From: Panaeolus papilionaceus
Lineage: Eukaryota; Basidiomycota; Agaricomycetes; Agaricales
Direction of reading: 5' to 3'
NCBI GenBank assembly: GCA_015501605.1
Contig: JADNRZ010000035.1
Coordinates: forward strand, 264,391-328,390
DNA: 64,000 nt
The translations under genes and the position numbers were made by a program. Positions 22,086 to 33,920 of this stretch are shown one piece after another; within the stretch, counting starts at the first letter, position 1; each line of letters starts with the position of its first letter. Below the pieces are notes generated by a model, which ran no database searches, was not told the DNA's origin, and saw nothing but the letters and a program-made list of their open reading frames with translations.

Positions 22086-23795
22086 AGCAAAGCAATGTGA
22101 GCACTATTCTTTCCGGATTTAGGGGAGTGAGGAGTAGGAGTGAAAGGTGTGGGGGGAAAGCCGTAGGCTTTTCATGCTGGACAGGCTTGCCTGATCCAGA
22201 ACGGTCGAGAGACAAGCCGCGAGGGTGGGCGGGTTTTAATTGGGGACGGGCGTTCACACTGAAAGAGGGTGTTTATTTGTACATGTTTTATTCAGAGGCA
22301 TCCCAGCCAAAATTTGTGATCAACTTCGCGGTACACTTTTTAGACGATTCTCCACCTGGTTAGTGGAAATTTTTGTGCCATTATGCATTTTCCTTATGTA
22401 TCTTCGTATCCTCGCTCTAAATCCATAAAATTCAGAAGTCATCGCTAAGTTATGTAATGTAGAATGCGTATATGAAACTCATATGACAATTCATGGCGAG
22501 GAAAGGTAGATGTGAAAAGATAAAATAGAAATCCAGAATTGCTAAGCGAGAAACGCGTCCGTCGCCACAAAAAGTGTACCTGAAGGAAAACACTAATTTA
22601 CGAGGCGAACGCGTTACGTCACGTGAGTGACACACGCGACAAACCCACTCCGCACGATCTAAATTACGTGTAAAGTCCCTGCTTCAGCAACATAATCCGC
22701 GTTTTAAGTTGTGAAACAGCTAGAGAAATACTGTACATTAGTACATAGTATTAGTATTATCTGCAATTTTAGAGGCCCGAAAGGGTCGTATATGTGATCA
22801 AATTGGTTGCAGCCTGGAATATTCTTCTGGCCGAAAATGGTGGTGTACCACCAAATATTTCGCCACCAGATGATATTCCACATGTCCAGGATGACTGGGA
22901 AATGGCAGGTGACATGAACAATTCAGATTTATAGACAGCATGCACAATTCTCAACCAAAAGAAAGCAGACTCATTACTAGTTATCATTATTCTAATCTCT
23001 CAATCAAATTAATAGGAAGTTTCATACCAATCTTTGATGCATCGGCAATATGCCATTTTTATCGTATATATATTCAATCTGCATATTTAATTCTGGTGTT
23101 ATAAGACGTCTACCGTCGCAAACAAACATATGTTGTGGCTGTGCGATGACTAAGCTTGCCATCAACATAACGGTGAACGCCCGTCCCCATTTTAATGCCG
23201 ACTCCTCGCGGTTTCACTGCCTGACCTGTGTCCTGCGATCGTGACTGTGACCTGCCTAGACTTGTGGTATCCTCGCTACTTCTCAATTTTGATGTCCTCG
23301 TACGATTTAACTTACTTTGTTGGCTCAGATAGCTAGTGCGAACTTGAAACTGTGTGCGTTGCAGTATGTACATGAGAAGCGATGCAGTGTGTTATAAGAC
23401 CAGTATGTGTAAGATGTGTCTATGTTCCTTTCATGGAACGGGTGCTGTTCTTGTGAGGATTAAAACTTCTACTCTACGATCTAGTGAGATTAAACGTTAT
23501 CTAAGAAATAATGATGCCCGTTAAATTATTGGGAATGAGAGCTCTAGCCGGTGACTTTCTGTGACCCGGATTTGCAATTTGGGGCAGGCCACGCAGCTGT
23601 CGGCGGTTTTCAGTGGAGAGGAGGGCGGGCGAAAAACGACGGAGGTAGCGGTTGGCGTAGCACGGCAGATGAGTTGGCAGTCGAGGTGAGAGAGTTGTGA
23701 TGTGGCGGTGCACCTCGACTTGCCATCATTGATCCCAAAGACGGTGTCCTACCACTTCCCTCATGCTTCACTTCGCTCTAGGCCCTCAAATTGTT
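22086..23795. other. Intergenic, with an inverted repeat pair
   Basis: No gene. A segment around 22210-22255 (ggacgggcgttcac) has an inverted counterpart near 23170-23215 (gtgaacgcccgtcccc), so a degraded foldback element of about 1 kb may lie here. I could not find clean ends or a target duplication. Confidence 0.4.
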
Positions 23796-23888
23796 GCGAC
23801 GGACAGTCAGGGACATCTGGCGTTTGATAAAAAGGAGACGGTGGAATATTATTTACGCAAGCTTTGCAAGGGGACTGCAAGAGATTAG
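23796..23888 (+). pseudogene. Relict of an I/J-type GTPase 3' end
   Basis: The stretch ggcgtttgataaaaaggaga followed by the codons for ETVEYYLRKLCK matches the C-terminus of the gene at 13193-14388. The ancestral end appears to be ...ARD-stop at 23887. It is preceded by a fragment (ggacagtcagggacatct) that in copy 1 lies downstream, so the region is rearranged. Confidence 0.7.
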
Positions 23889-24270
23889 TTTGCGTCGTCG
23901 AGTTATCGTTTAACATGTGTATATCACCAATTTTCTTAATGTAGAGAGTGTATTACTACCAATTTTCTTATTGTAGATTATCAGTAGCAGCATGTCTGAG
24001 TGGAAGCTGAGATTCAGCGGCCTGGCTCAAATAAACTCGTGATGTTGACCGAGGCTTGACACTACCCGCCTGCCCCGAGAGATTAGGTTTATGGCTATCA
24101 GGTCACAGGTGTTGAAGAGCCGTCGTCCTTTTTGCATGGAGGTCCGACACTTTTTCCACTCGACGTTGTTACAGCAGGAATCAGGTTGGGTCACTTATGA
24201 CCCATCTTCCTCATTCCCGTATTTTTGTGTATCTCAGTCTGTTATTACAACTTAACCCGAGACCGTTGCA
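23880..24270. repeat. Second copy of the 14.63-15.07 kb spacer
   Basis: It aligns with 14633-15070 over the landmarks tcgtttaacatgtgtatatc, gaagctgagattcag and cacttatgacccatcttcc. A part around 14935-14985 is missing. It leads directly to the type II GTPase on the minus strand. Confidence 0.8.
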
Positions 24271-24423
24271 AATAAAAAACGATCGCCGAAAAATGAGGTC
24301 TTCAGCCATTAAGCGTGATTGTAATAAAACCACTTGGTATGCCAGATACACGACTTTCAAGTAAGTACAAGTACTAGACAATTGAAACATGTGCTAGTCA
24401 ACGCGCAAGACCTCGCACATCCG

Positions 24424-25448
24424 TCATGCTGACCGGGCCTTCAGCTTCTCGATAACACATTCGAGTTCTTCCGACAATTTGGTGTACTCCTTGTGCAGAA
24501 TGCGCTGAACAGGCTCGGAGTGTTCAACATGCTTCTCAAGGCTCAGCCGGACCAACGTTTCTTTGTGGGCGCCAATTACCCTAATAAGCGTGGCATCCAT
24601 GTCAGCGCTGATCTTCACCTCGGCGAGACTTTTATGGTCGGCAACAAGTTGCTTCTGCACATTGACGGCTTGAAAATCTTTTTTGAAGTCGCGTATGATG
24701 TCCATCAGGAGGTCCTTGGCCGATTTGGGTCGATTGTCTACCCGCTTTAGTTGGGCCCCTCCATTAAATATGGAAGCAAAGTACTCTTTCAATGTGCGCT
24801 CTTGCTTGTGCATTTCTGTAGATCCGACATCTTGTCCTAGGTCGTCCCACATGGTAGTCGCAAAGGTTACTTTGCGATAATTCCCAGAGCACAGCTGCTG
24901 GAAGAACTTCTCCTGCCACTTCCCTTTCACGCCGTCATCACTGATGCGATTTAAGTATACGATGCCTGCAAAGTTAATTTCGGGTACACTGAACTGGATT
25001 TAAGTATTGAGTTGAAAGGAAGTAAGATCGGCTCACCATCGCTTAAACCATTCGGATATAAGATTGCATGTATCCTCGTCGGACCTATCCTTATCATTAA
25101 GCCCTGGTGTATCGACGACATAGATGCGAGCGTTGTCGTGATGGAAGCAGACAACACTTATCGCAGAGGTGCATAGTTTCGAATCGTGCCCCACTTTCAA
25201 GCTACTTCCAGTCGCTGAATTAACAAACTCAACAGGAAGTGGGGTCAGTATTGACAGATGCATGACATTTGCGTCGGTTTAAAAGCACTTACCGTTGATT
25301 TACCTGAACCTATAGACCCCACGACACTGTTGTGAATATTCAATGCGAGATCAAGTGACGAAGAATTCGCTTCTCACCCAACGACTCCATCCTCTTTCAT
25401 TAAGTCCGGTAAGGAACGTCGAGTCTCCGTTGTCCACTTCTGCTCCAT
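24424..25448 (-). CDS. Type II P-loop GTPase, the intact copy
   Basis: Exons 25378-25448, 25293-25326, 25037-25227 and 24424-24988 join in phase to give 286 aa. The N-terminus starts MEQKWTTETRRSLPD. P-loop VVGSIGSGKST is followed by FVNSATGSSLKVG and VDTPGLND. The last exon begins CVPEINFAGIVYL, then TTMWDD at G4. The C-terminal helices end LEKHVEH...EKLKARSA. Two other copies (1240-2257, 3280-4345) have frameshifts and a nonsense codon; here all frames are open. The ATG is in frame and the same region lacks ATG in the broken copies. It lies about 240 bp downstream of a type I gene on the same strand. Confidence 0.8.
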
Positions 25449-25683
25449 CAGTTCGAAGGCTGGACTATGATGTTGTCAAGATGTTTTATAGCAGTTCGAC
25501 GAGAGAAAGTGGAATATTACCCTAGAGTGTCATCGCTGGGAAACGCATCGCCTTCCATAGCAGAGCTGCCATATGAGCTGTCCTGCGACTCGGACACCGA
25601 AGTCTCCACCACAGATATCAAGTTCGTTGTGCTGATGGATTTGGTCCCCTGTTTCTCCATCTCTAAATTACTACTTGGAATGG

Positions 25684-26840
25684 TTAAAATGAGGCCTTTC
25701 CACGCCGAATAAAAACGATGGCTTGCCTGGCGCTCGTATCTTTCGATTGGAGATTTTCCATTGCGGTTTCTGAGCGAGGAGAAACCAGCGTCGATCCGGT
25801 AACGAGCTGTGTAATACGAGGTGGCAAGCTAAGTTGCATGTAATGCATATCTGCGATCAACACTGTGAGTTCCTGGGTCAATTCCTGGCGTTCCTTGGTC
25901 AGGATAGTGCGGACTCGTGGTGACTTCTCCGCTCGAAGATCGCGATTAAGTTGCGCTAATACATCTTGACGACTCTGAAGGACCTCGTTCAATTTACTGT
26001 ACATCTTGCGGCCGGCGTTGGTGTGCGGGAGATCTTTTTGATATGCGACAAGCTCCTTCTGCAGCGAGAGTGGTCGCAGTTCCCTCGCTCTGTCAATAAC
26101 GCTATCAAGAAGATCCCTTGCCGATGTTTGTGAATGGCCCAGGCGCTTGTAGTCAGCACCTCGGGCCATCATAATGGAGAAATAGTCCCTCTTCAGTTCC
26201 TTCTCTCGGGAAGCGCCGAGCGACTCCGTTTCCATATCGTCCCACATAGTCGTTGCCAGTCTGATCTTGTGGAAACAATCCTTGCCACATAAGTCCTCAA
26301 AAATTTTGAGATTCTTCATTGTCGTTCCCCCCATGCGGTTGTCGGAGATGCGGCAGAGATAGATGAGACCGGCGAGGTATACTTGATTTGTGAACCTATG
26401 TAAATTGAGGGTTGATAAATGTGCTCTGACCTAAAGGTCTAACGTACCGTTGCCTGAGCCATTCAGACATCAATTTAAATATCTCCAGGTCGCTCTTGTT
26501 GGTGTCGTTGAAGCCTGGGGTATCAACGATGTAAATCTTGGAGTCACCACTTCGCACACGGATAGTATGGATTTCGCTGGTGCACGATTCCAAGTCATCC
26601 CCAATCGTGAGGCCGCAGCCTGTCGCATTCTTGATAAACTAAGAAATCTTCGGTGTTAACTTGGAAGGATGGGATAAGATGACGAGGCTACTCACAGTGC
26701 TCTTTCCAGCACCCGTTGGTCCCATGACGCTGCAGTATTCAACACCATAAGAATACTATTTTAACTTATAGTCCGGGACGTATAACCCACGCAATTATGA
26801 AATCTCGTTCCGACAACCCCAAAGGATCATTTGTTTCCAT
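25684..26840 (-). CDS. Type I AIG1/IAN-like P-loop GTPase
   Basis: Exons 26791-26840, 26696-26729, 26448-26638 and 25684-26395 give 328 aa from the METNDPLG start. It has GPTGAGKST, then FIKNATGCGLTIGDDLESC, DTPGFND, FTNQVYLAGLIYLCRISDNR and TTMWDD. A long coiled-coil contains the segment with TNAGRKMYSKL. The tail GSTLVSPRSETAM is the one reused in the protein at 279-1238. Reading upstream without an intron is also open to about 27014, so a longer N-terminus is possible; no N-module is visible there. The extreme 3' end may be spliced further into 25540-25640, which still resembles the tail of the 279-1238 gene. Confidence 0.75.
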
Positions 26841-27014
26841 TCCAGTTGCTGCATCTGTAAACACAAACGATTTTGGGCTACCAGCGAGTAAGTCGGTTAA
26901 CATGATGGACTTGGACAATAGTAGCGGGGAGATTTTACTTACTCGATGTATCCCATTTTCCGCCTGAAAATGCTGAGCGAATCCATGTTGCACTAGTCTG
27001 TAAAGTCGTCCCAA

Positions 27015-28186
27015 TCTTGGAAATGGTTTAGAGATCCAGAAACCTCAACAACCATGAACACGGGGTTCAATGATACTTTCTCAGGCACTATGGGTTGTAG
27101 GGATCATAAATAGCTTTTTATCGACGGACGTCATACCTGTCATGTTGACAGCCCAAAGCCCATGCATACGTCAGGAACCAAAAACCGCAGGCAAGATTGA
27201 TTTCTAACGAGAAATACCGCCATACTGTTGCGAGTTGTCATTCGAGAGGCTCAAGCGTCCCTACGATGACTCAACGGCTACATCATTAAATAAACCTGGT
27301 AAATGGATCCAAGCCTATCAAATCCTGGCTGCTACAATAAGGGCAGGACAGCAGATCACATACATAGGGACAGCAACAGTGTTGGTGTGGTGTAGATGAA
27401 CGTTGAAGGCAGAGAGCTGAGAACTCAGGGTGAGTGGGTATTCTGGCGGGCCGCCCTGCCGCCTGGCTGAGGTCAGAGTTCCTGGTTCCTCGCCCTTCTG
27501 TCAGAACAAACGCAATTTATTGTGTCCTCCAAAAATTTGTTATCAGGTCGTGTTAAACTGTTTACACTCATTATCAGCTGAATCTGTTTCTACAAGGCAA
27601 GGTGTATAACAAAATTTCACCGATTTTTTATGAGCTTTTTGTCTTATTTTTAGACCATGGGGTTTCTAAACGTCAGAAGACCCATCAAAGGTGGGCACTC
27701 GAGTCGCAACGTATGACAACATTTAATTAGCATCTGAGAAGTCTGAACTGCTGCCGCCTCGAAGGCGATGGATGGCCTGAATATTTTTTTTATGTTTTGT
27801 ATGAAATGTGCTCGAAATGGGGGTTATAAAGGCGTCTAATTGTCTTTATAATGGAGCCCTTTTTTCAGACTGATTGCTGTTATCCTTTTTATCTGAGCGC
27901 AAATCGTTGCGTGCGATGGGGCGCTAAAACTTGAACGCTCGTTCCTCGAAATCAGCCCCTATTTGACATTCGTCACATGATTGTTTTATCATCCGGACCC
28001 CGGTTCCGCGGTGACCGAGGCTTCCTCCAAGCCTTTCGACCCTTGTCGACGGTTATTAAAGAAGCCGATGTCAGAAGAGGGGTTCGCTCACTCTAGTTAA
28101 ATAATAGCACCGGTATCATTAACCTTCATTTCATCCCTTCATTCAACCTCCTTGCTGTCTGTGTCTTCCAGTAATCCGAGTAGAAA
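27015..28186. other. Intergenic region
   Basis: No gene or repeat recognised. The last 150 bp before 28187 are a likely promoter/5' UTR for the SDR-like fragment. Confidence 0.4.
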
Positions 28187-28650
28187 ATGTCTTCAGGTAT
28201 GTGTAACCAATGTTGTGCTCAGGTTTATTGAAGCATTGTCGCAACACCGTCGACAACAAGGCTAACGGTGTTCAATTTACCCCAGATCTCCGTATTCAGT
28301 CCCTTTTCAGCGTCGCAGGAAAGATTGGTTAGGCTTTTCGTCTTGACTTCGGAGAGTGCTTCTGTTGATCACTTCTGGGACTATGTAGTTCTTGTTACCG
28401 GCGGTGGATCCGGTATTGGAAAGATGATGGCGACGGGATTCGCACAGAACGGCGCAAAGGTATACATCGCGGCGAGGAAGGAAGACCAGCTCAAGGAGGT
28501 ACGTGTTAAGGGTGAACCTTGATGAATGAAGTCGCGTTTTGGTCTGCTTACACTCTTGCTTCTCTTCCTTCATGTTCATAGGCTGTTGCGGATATCAACA
28601 ATGTCGCAACAGGAGCCAAGGCTCAATACATTGTTGCCAATGTGGGGGTG
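28187..28650 (+). pseudogene. Truncated short-chain dehydrogenase/reductase gene
   Basis: Exons 28187-28196, 28286-28327, 28389-28498 and 28582-28650 splice in phase. They encode a Rossmann start: [20 protein letters not shown] is the TGxxxGxG cofactor motif, then a second strand with VYIAARK, and ADINNVATGAKAQYIVANV. An SDR normally has about 250-300 residues with a catalytic YxxxK. Here the coding similarity stops after about 75 residues at a GC-rich sequence shared with 47.5 kb. The catalytic half is missing, so the gene is truncated, probably by a repeat. Confidence 0.8.
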
Positions 28651-28654
28651 CGTT

Positions 28655-29640
28655 GGTTGGGGTTAGGGTTAGAAAAAGGGGGGTGGGGGGTGGGGTGGGG
28701 TGGGATGAACAGGGGATGATGGAGACGTGTTTGGGTTTTATCGGTAATGGAGATAGGGAAGAAAAGATGGTTGGAGTTCAGGATGACCCGGGGGAGGAAG
28801 TCAAGAAGGAAATAGACGACGACCTGAAGCTGGGGAATAAGAGGAGCACCAAGTGAGCCATCAGTGCGCGTTACAGACGGATATATTGTGAGTCCATTGT
28901 GGATTTCTCATGTTTATGAGCTCTGATAAATCATCTGCACTTATAGTGTGACCATATTCGCAGATAGCAACGTATTTTGGGTGCAATTCCTTATTGACTG
29001 GAGTTTGAGCGCGACATGAGTGACCAGCTCCGGTCATCTTGTATCGTCCCACCAACTGAATTCGCACCATGGTTCCCACTTCCCTCAACATCGTCATCCA
29101 CGTCACCGCTTTTTAAAGCATTGGGCGTGTCCAATTTTTCATATAGTCTATCACGAAATTGTGTTTTGTGTAAGAATCTGATCCGATACTTGTACGTTCT
29201 CCGTCTCAGCGTACGACTACCGTGGACAGAAGAGAAAGATCAACACCGCTGCTGTATAACCCAACACAGCCCCCGTTTTATTGGGATATGCGCACGCAAC
29301 CTATACAGCTATCGGATTCGGTATTATGGATATCAAAATGCAACAATCAGCATTTCAGCCTCCAGCTATGAGAGCGCACCATATACCCGCGACTACCATG
29401 GTATATTGACGACGTACCCATTCAGCATGTTGAGAGTCATACTACAGTTGGTGATGTGTTTATTACATGTTTTTGCATTTGAATCAGCTGATACGGATAC
29501 AGCATTATTGGAGTGAGGAGTTGGGAGAGAGGGGCGAAGGCGTTTAGGGAAGAGGTGTGATGGGGATGTGGTGAAGATGTTGCAGGGCGTTGTGCAGCTG
29601 TGTTATTTGGGGAGGCAGGTGGTACTTGGGGGTTCATGAG
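28655..29640. repeat. Dispersed repeat, copy 1
   Basis: It is matched in inverted orientation by 46740-47505. Examples are ccatcagtgcgcgttacaga against its complement near 47305, and tcaagtaccacctgcgt-type sequence at the far end. One edge holds ggggttagggttag, a telomere-like run. No coding capacity is visible. The copy type (LTR or other) is undetermined. It abuts and probably truncates the SDR gene. Confidence 0.7.
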
Positions 29641-30028
29641 GAGGATTAGATCATGAAGACGAGGATGTCCGTTGACGTGGTCATATTTAGATTCCCGCTG
29701 ATGAGCCCAGCGCCTCTAACCCCTTATTTTTGTATTTTTCTATATTTTTCCGTGTATTTCTATTTGGCGATTTTCTCGTATTCGTCCTTCGTCTTCATTC
29801 ATCTTATCTTCCGTCCTCTTTACCTCTCTCTCACGTCGGCGCATCTTCACCTTCCTCTTCCATCCTCCAATCTCATCTACTCAGATCTCCAGCGCACACT
29901 TCACCGTTAGAAGGAGTGGCGTCTACCGTTGACCAACTCCAGTGACTCACATCGATTGTGCGCTATTGGAAAATGAACATAAAGCGCGTTCAACGAGCAA
30001 ATATATTGCGTATTTCCCGTAATTACTT
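29641..30028. other. Intergenic pyrimidine-rich region
   Basis: Nothing beyond T/C-rich sequence between 29720 and 29880. It lies 3' of the minus-strand GTPase. Confidence 0.35.
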
Positions 30029-31083
30029 TCAGCTCATCTGTCGAAGATAATACTTGGCCGTCTCCGCTAGTGTAAACGCTGCCCTTCCGGCCTCCGTTCT
30101 TGGCAAGGTCTTCTTTTCGTCCACAAGCTCTATTTGCAATTGAGTTCTCAGCTCTTCACTGTCAATTGATTGTTTCAACAGGTCAGTGACAACCTTAAGC
30201 GCGCTATCTTTGGCTGTCAGGTTGCTGCTAGAGTTGAAGCGCGAGACCAGGGCAGCCTCCTTGGCCTGTCGTTGAAGAAACGAGCCCCAAGCGATTGTTT
30301 TAAGTTCAGTTTCTTTTGTCTCGAACTCGTTCCATCTGTTTTCTTGAACGTCGTTCCACATTGTGGTGACCAGTGCGAGTCTTTGGTACCCTTTTCCTCC
30401 ATAGAGCTTTCTGAAGATGCTCAAGGTACTCGATGCTCCGGAATCAAATCGAATATCGGTAATACGATGAAGGTATATGAGGCCATTCAAAAGTCGTCCT
30501 TTCTTGTAGCTTTGGTTCTGAGGTGTTAGAACTAACGTGGTCATTTTGAGGAATAATACTGACGTACGTTTCTTCCATCCACTTGGCGATCTCCTCTAAA
30601 ACCTCCCAGTTGGGGCGTGTTGGGTCATCAAAACCCGGGGTATCAACCAGTACGAGGTGATCTTCCAGGTCTGGAAGATCAATCTCGTAGGCTTTGACAT
30701 CTTTCGTTCCTGCATCGAGGCCGTGATGGCCGCAGTTTTCGTCAAAGGTGGTTGTGAGAGACCGTATAAACTTAGGTTTCGCATGTCAGAACATGTGGCT
30801 GAGCCATTATATTTGATACTCACAGTTGTCTTCCCTACTCCCGTTGAACCCATAACCCTTAGCACAAGGTCAGTCACATGTCTAACGCTTGCAAGATAGG
30901 ATACAAAAAAACGTACGCAATGAGGATGTCGCGATCTCCTTTGTTCTTCGTCTGCATAAAAGCAGGAGGCGAAGGCACTTCAACCTCCTTGTTCTTGGTC
31001 TCGTCTGATTTGGGCACTGAGACGCCCTCAGGCTCATTTCTGTCATGGGTCCCTGAAGTTTTGGTCGTAAAAATGGACGTCAT
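30029..31083 (-). CDS. P-loop GTPase, K/L/M/N type
   Basis: Exons 30917-31083, 30824-30857, 30564-30770 and 30029-30517 give 298 aa. The N-terminal 55 residues are Lys/Glu/Thr-rich and end GDRDILIA. P-loop GSTGVGKTT (34-nt exon) is followed by FIRSLTTTFDENCGHHG and VDTPGFDD, then YKKGRLLNGLIYLHRITDIR and TTMWND. The C-terminus carries LPRTEAGRAAF and ETAKYYLRQ. For the third exon I chose donor gtcagt at 30563 because it keeps the phase. All frames are open. It should bind GTP; biological role unknown. Confidence 0.8.
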
Positions 31084-31508
31084 CCAGCCAAAATTGCAGC
31101 ATAGCTAACCAGGCGGTTTGATAATTTAGGACACACACAGAAGCGTGATTAATAGCTCAGAAGGAATGGTGAATAGGGCGAAATCTAACGGACCATCTTT
31201 TGATCTGACAAAGAAGATGGTGTAATAGGTGAAAGGAACAGGAAGGAGAAGAACAAGATGTCCGGTTCGCAGTCAGAAAGGTTAGTGAGGATGATGGGAG
31301 AAAGGAAACAGCATTTAACTCTCGTGGGCGTCTGAGTAGTACCCTCCCACCTCGTGGCGCTTAATAATAATTCTGGCTGTCAAATCCATTTTGTCGGTGA
31401 TTTCAACATCACGACATACGTTTTCTCTGGGTCATGCGTCGTGTGTGTTGAATCAATGCTAGAAACTCAGCATAATTTTCTTTTAGTTATTAATTTGATC
31501 AGCACCAC
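31084..31508. other. Intergenic upstream region
   Basis: Probable promoter region of the minus-strand GTPase; no motif stands out. Confidence 0.35.
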
Positions 31509-32210
31509 TGATGAGCAGCGCGCTCACCTGAACCCGTAACCCACCTTTTTCGCTTTTTCACCATCACGCACGCACGCACGCGCTCCTAATCACGACGCTT
31601 ACCCATCCCGGTCATCACGGCTTCATCACCAACTCACGGCGCTATCGTATAACTACAAGCGTCGCTCGTTAGCATACCATCAGCCGCCACAACACCAAAC
31701 AGGATGGCCCCGACCACCGTACCTTACAACCACGCACCTCATGATGCGTGCGGGCGTTAAGTCCGTTTACTTCATCATTTTCGTTAACATTTACCCTCCT
31801 TTTTATATTCCAACTCCCGTTTCCCCTCACTTCACCCCTCCTCTTTACCATTTATAGTTTATTTCTTTTGTTTCAAATCCTTTCTTGTGCGCTGCGGCGC
31901 TTTCTTAATTCGTTTCAAACCCCCCTAGTTAGTAGTATAGCTCAGATTCGAGCTTGTACATAGTCTAGGAGGCTTCGTAAAAATACAACAGCTAATTTTA
32001 TGCCCACTTTTCGGACCTTTAAGTCAAAGCTTACATCTCAGTCTTAGGAAGCGTCGCCTGCTTCATCTACAGTCTTACTCTATCGTTACGAAGGCCAAGT
32101 CAACTACGGAAACACCCACACGCACCCTCAGAACGACCTCTGCGACTTTGACCTCACATCGGTCATCGAGTGTGTAGTTTCACGCACTTGAAAGCGTCGC
32201 GCGCACATCA
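31509..32210 (+). mobile_element. Solo LTR, copy 1
   Basis: A 702-bp unit starting tgatgagcagcgcgctcacc and ending gtcgcgcgcacatca. It is closely related to 43941-44643 over its full length. The ends are TG...CA with an imperfect TGATG/CATCA inversion. It is flanked by the 4-bp duplication ccac (31505-31508 and 32211-32214). There is no internal domain next to it, so it is a solo LTR left by recombination. Confidence 0.8.
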
Positions 32211-33920
32211 CCACGAGTTCAAGTTGAGCTCGAGGTTTTTCCAGCTCGAGTCTGGTGAATTTCATCAATCACGTGGTCCCAAGTCGTCAACTCTCCTGCA
32301 GCTGGGCTTTCGACGCTCGTCGCGTCCTTGTTCATTTCATCATCCACCAATACATAGGCTTTTTTCGCTCGGCGTTTGTGGGATACCTTTTACTTCCGAT
32401 GTCTCAGAGACTCGCTCAGTCAGACCCCCGCTGCGACATGCCGACTCCGACCATGAGTCTAATTTATGGAGAAGTTCGACGTAATCATATTTGCTCTTTT
32501 TTTCAGGGAGTGGCCTCGTATACTCTACACTCTGCGATACAAAATACCAAAATGTAACACCACCGCCGGATTTCTCCTGGGGTTGCAATGGGCGGTAGAC
32601 TACTGCCGGTAGGTCGCGGTCTGCTTAGCACATCCCCAAAGTCTCGGGAAAGATTTCTCTGCTACCTTATACAGATTAGAAGATGTACTATTATTCCATG
32701 CCCCTTTTGCTGTGTTGTGTTCACCGCTTCACATTCAGCGGTACAAAAAGGCTCTGACACGAACAAGCCCAAACCTCGCGTCGTTTCGATATTCCTATAG
32801 CAAGCTTTCAAGTTCAACCAAGATGTCATCACTAATACTATATATTTTTTCACATTGCACTCATAATAGAATGCTGAGAATTATATCAGTGCCCCATCGC
32901 ATTCAAATATCTCGGCTAACGTGGCGATGCTACTCAACGTTAACACATATACGGGACAGATGGCGTATACCCAATGCTCTATATTGATACTAGATGCATG
33001 AAAGGTTCAATGGTGGAGTAAAAAGAATATTAGATTGTTCTTATTTTCTCTTCTCCGAGCGTCGCATGGGTACGAGATGTACAAAAAATGTACGAGCGTC
33101 TGCAATTCTAGCCTTACAAATCTTCCATGATACTTGACGCTAGGGATACTGCTCAAGCCCAAAAAAGACTAAGATCCTCTTGAGAAGTACATATAAGCAC
33201 AAGCAAACCTTGTCAGATTGCTCAAGAATAGAAATTCACCCTTCAGCACTTCAGCTCCCATTGCAGTAGATCCATCAAATAGTCATGTTTTACAGAGGCC
33301 CGCTGCGGTCAGCCTGAGCGGTTTCACGCGTGGTAACTCGGAACTAACTGGGAAACACACATTTTCTTCTAGGTCTTCTTGTTGCTGTCATCGTAGCATG
33401 TGTTATTCAGATCATCGGGATTGACTTTTCTGACGCCAACTGCATCTGGAAGAACGAAGCCAATCATGTGCGTGTGACGCGCTTGAGTGTGAAAACAACG
33501 CCCAAGGATTGGTGTCAGGTCAACGAGCTGCTGAGTCGCTCTTAGGGTGCGGGTTGAGTTTCTGTCGTTGTCAGAGTTTTCTGAGTACGAGAAACAAAGC
33601 TAGAGATCAAAGGACGACGCTGAGTGATGCTAAGACGAAAGTACAACGCTTAGAGATCAAAAAGGTGGGGGAAAAATTTGGGTGCTCAATATCATGAAGA
33701 CCAAAATAATAAGTACAAAATGCGAGCAATGAACTAAACCACCGACTACGGGACTATCAAACAACTCATTCCCCAGTTATGAATGAGAATTCGAATTTCG
33801 AATACAGAAAAATAAATATTGTAGCCTGAGCTAAAGTTTAATTTTGGTTCCCAAAACCACGACAATCATGTAACAACCGGAGGAAAATTCAAAATACATC
33901 GTATGAGAACTACATTGGTT
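32211..33920. other. Intergenic region
   Basis: No convincing gene. Open frames at 32170-32588 are Ser/Arg-rich without family features. The stretch before 33921 is 3' flank of the minus-strand GTPase. Confidence 0.3.
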
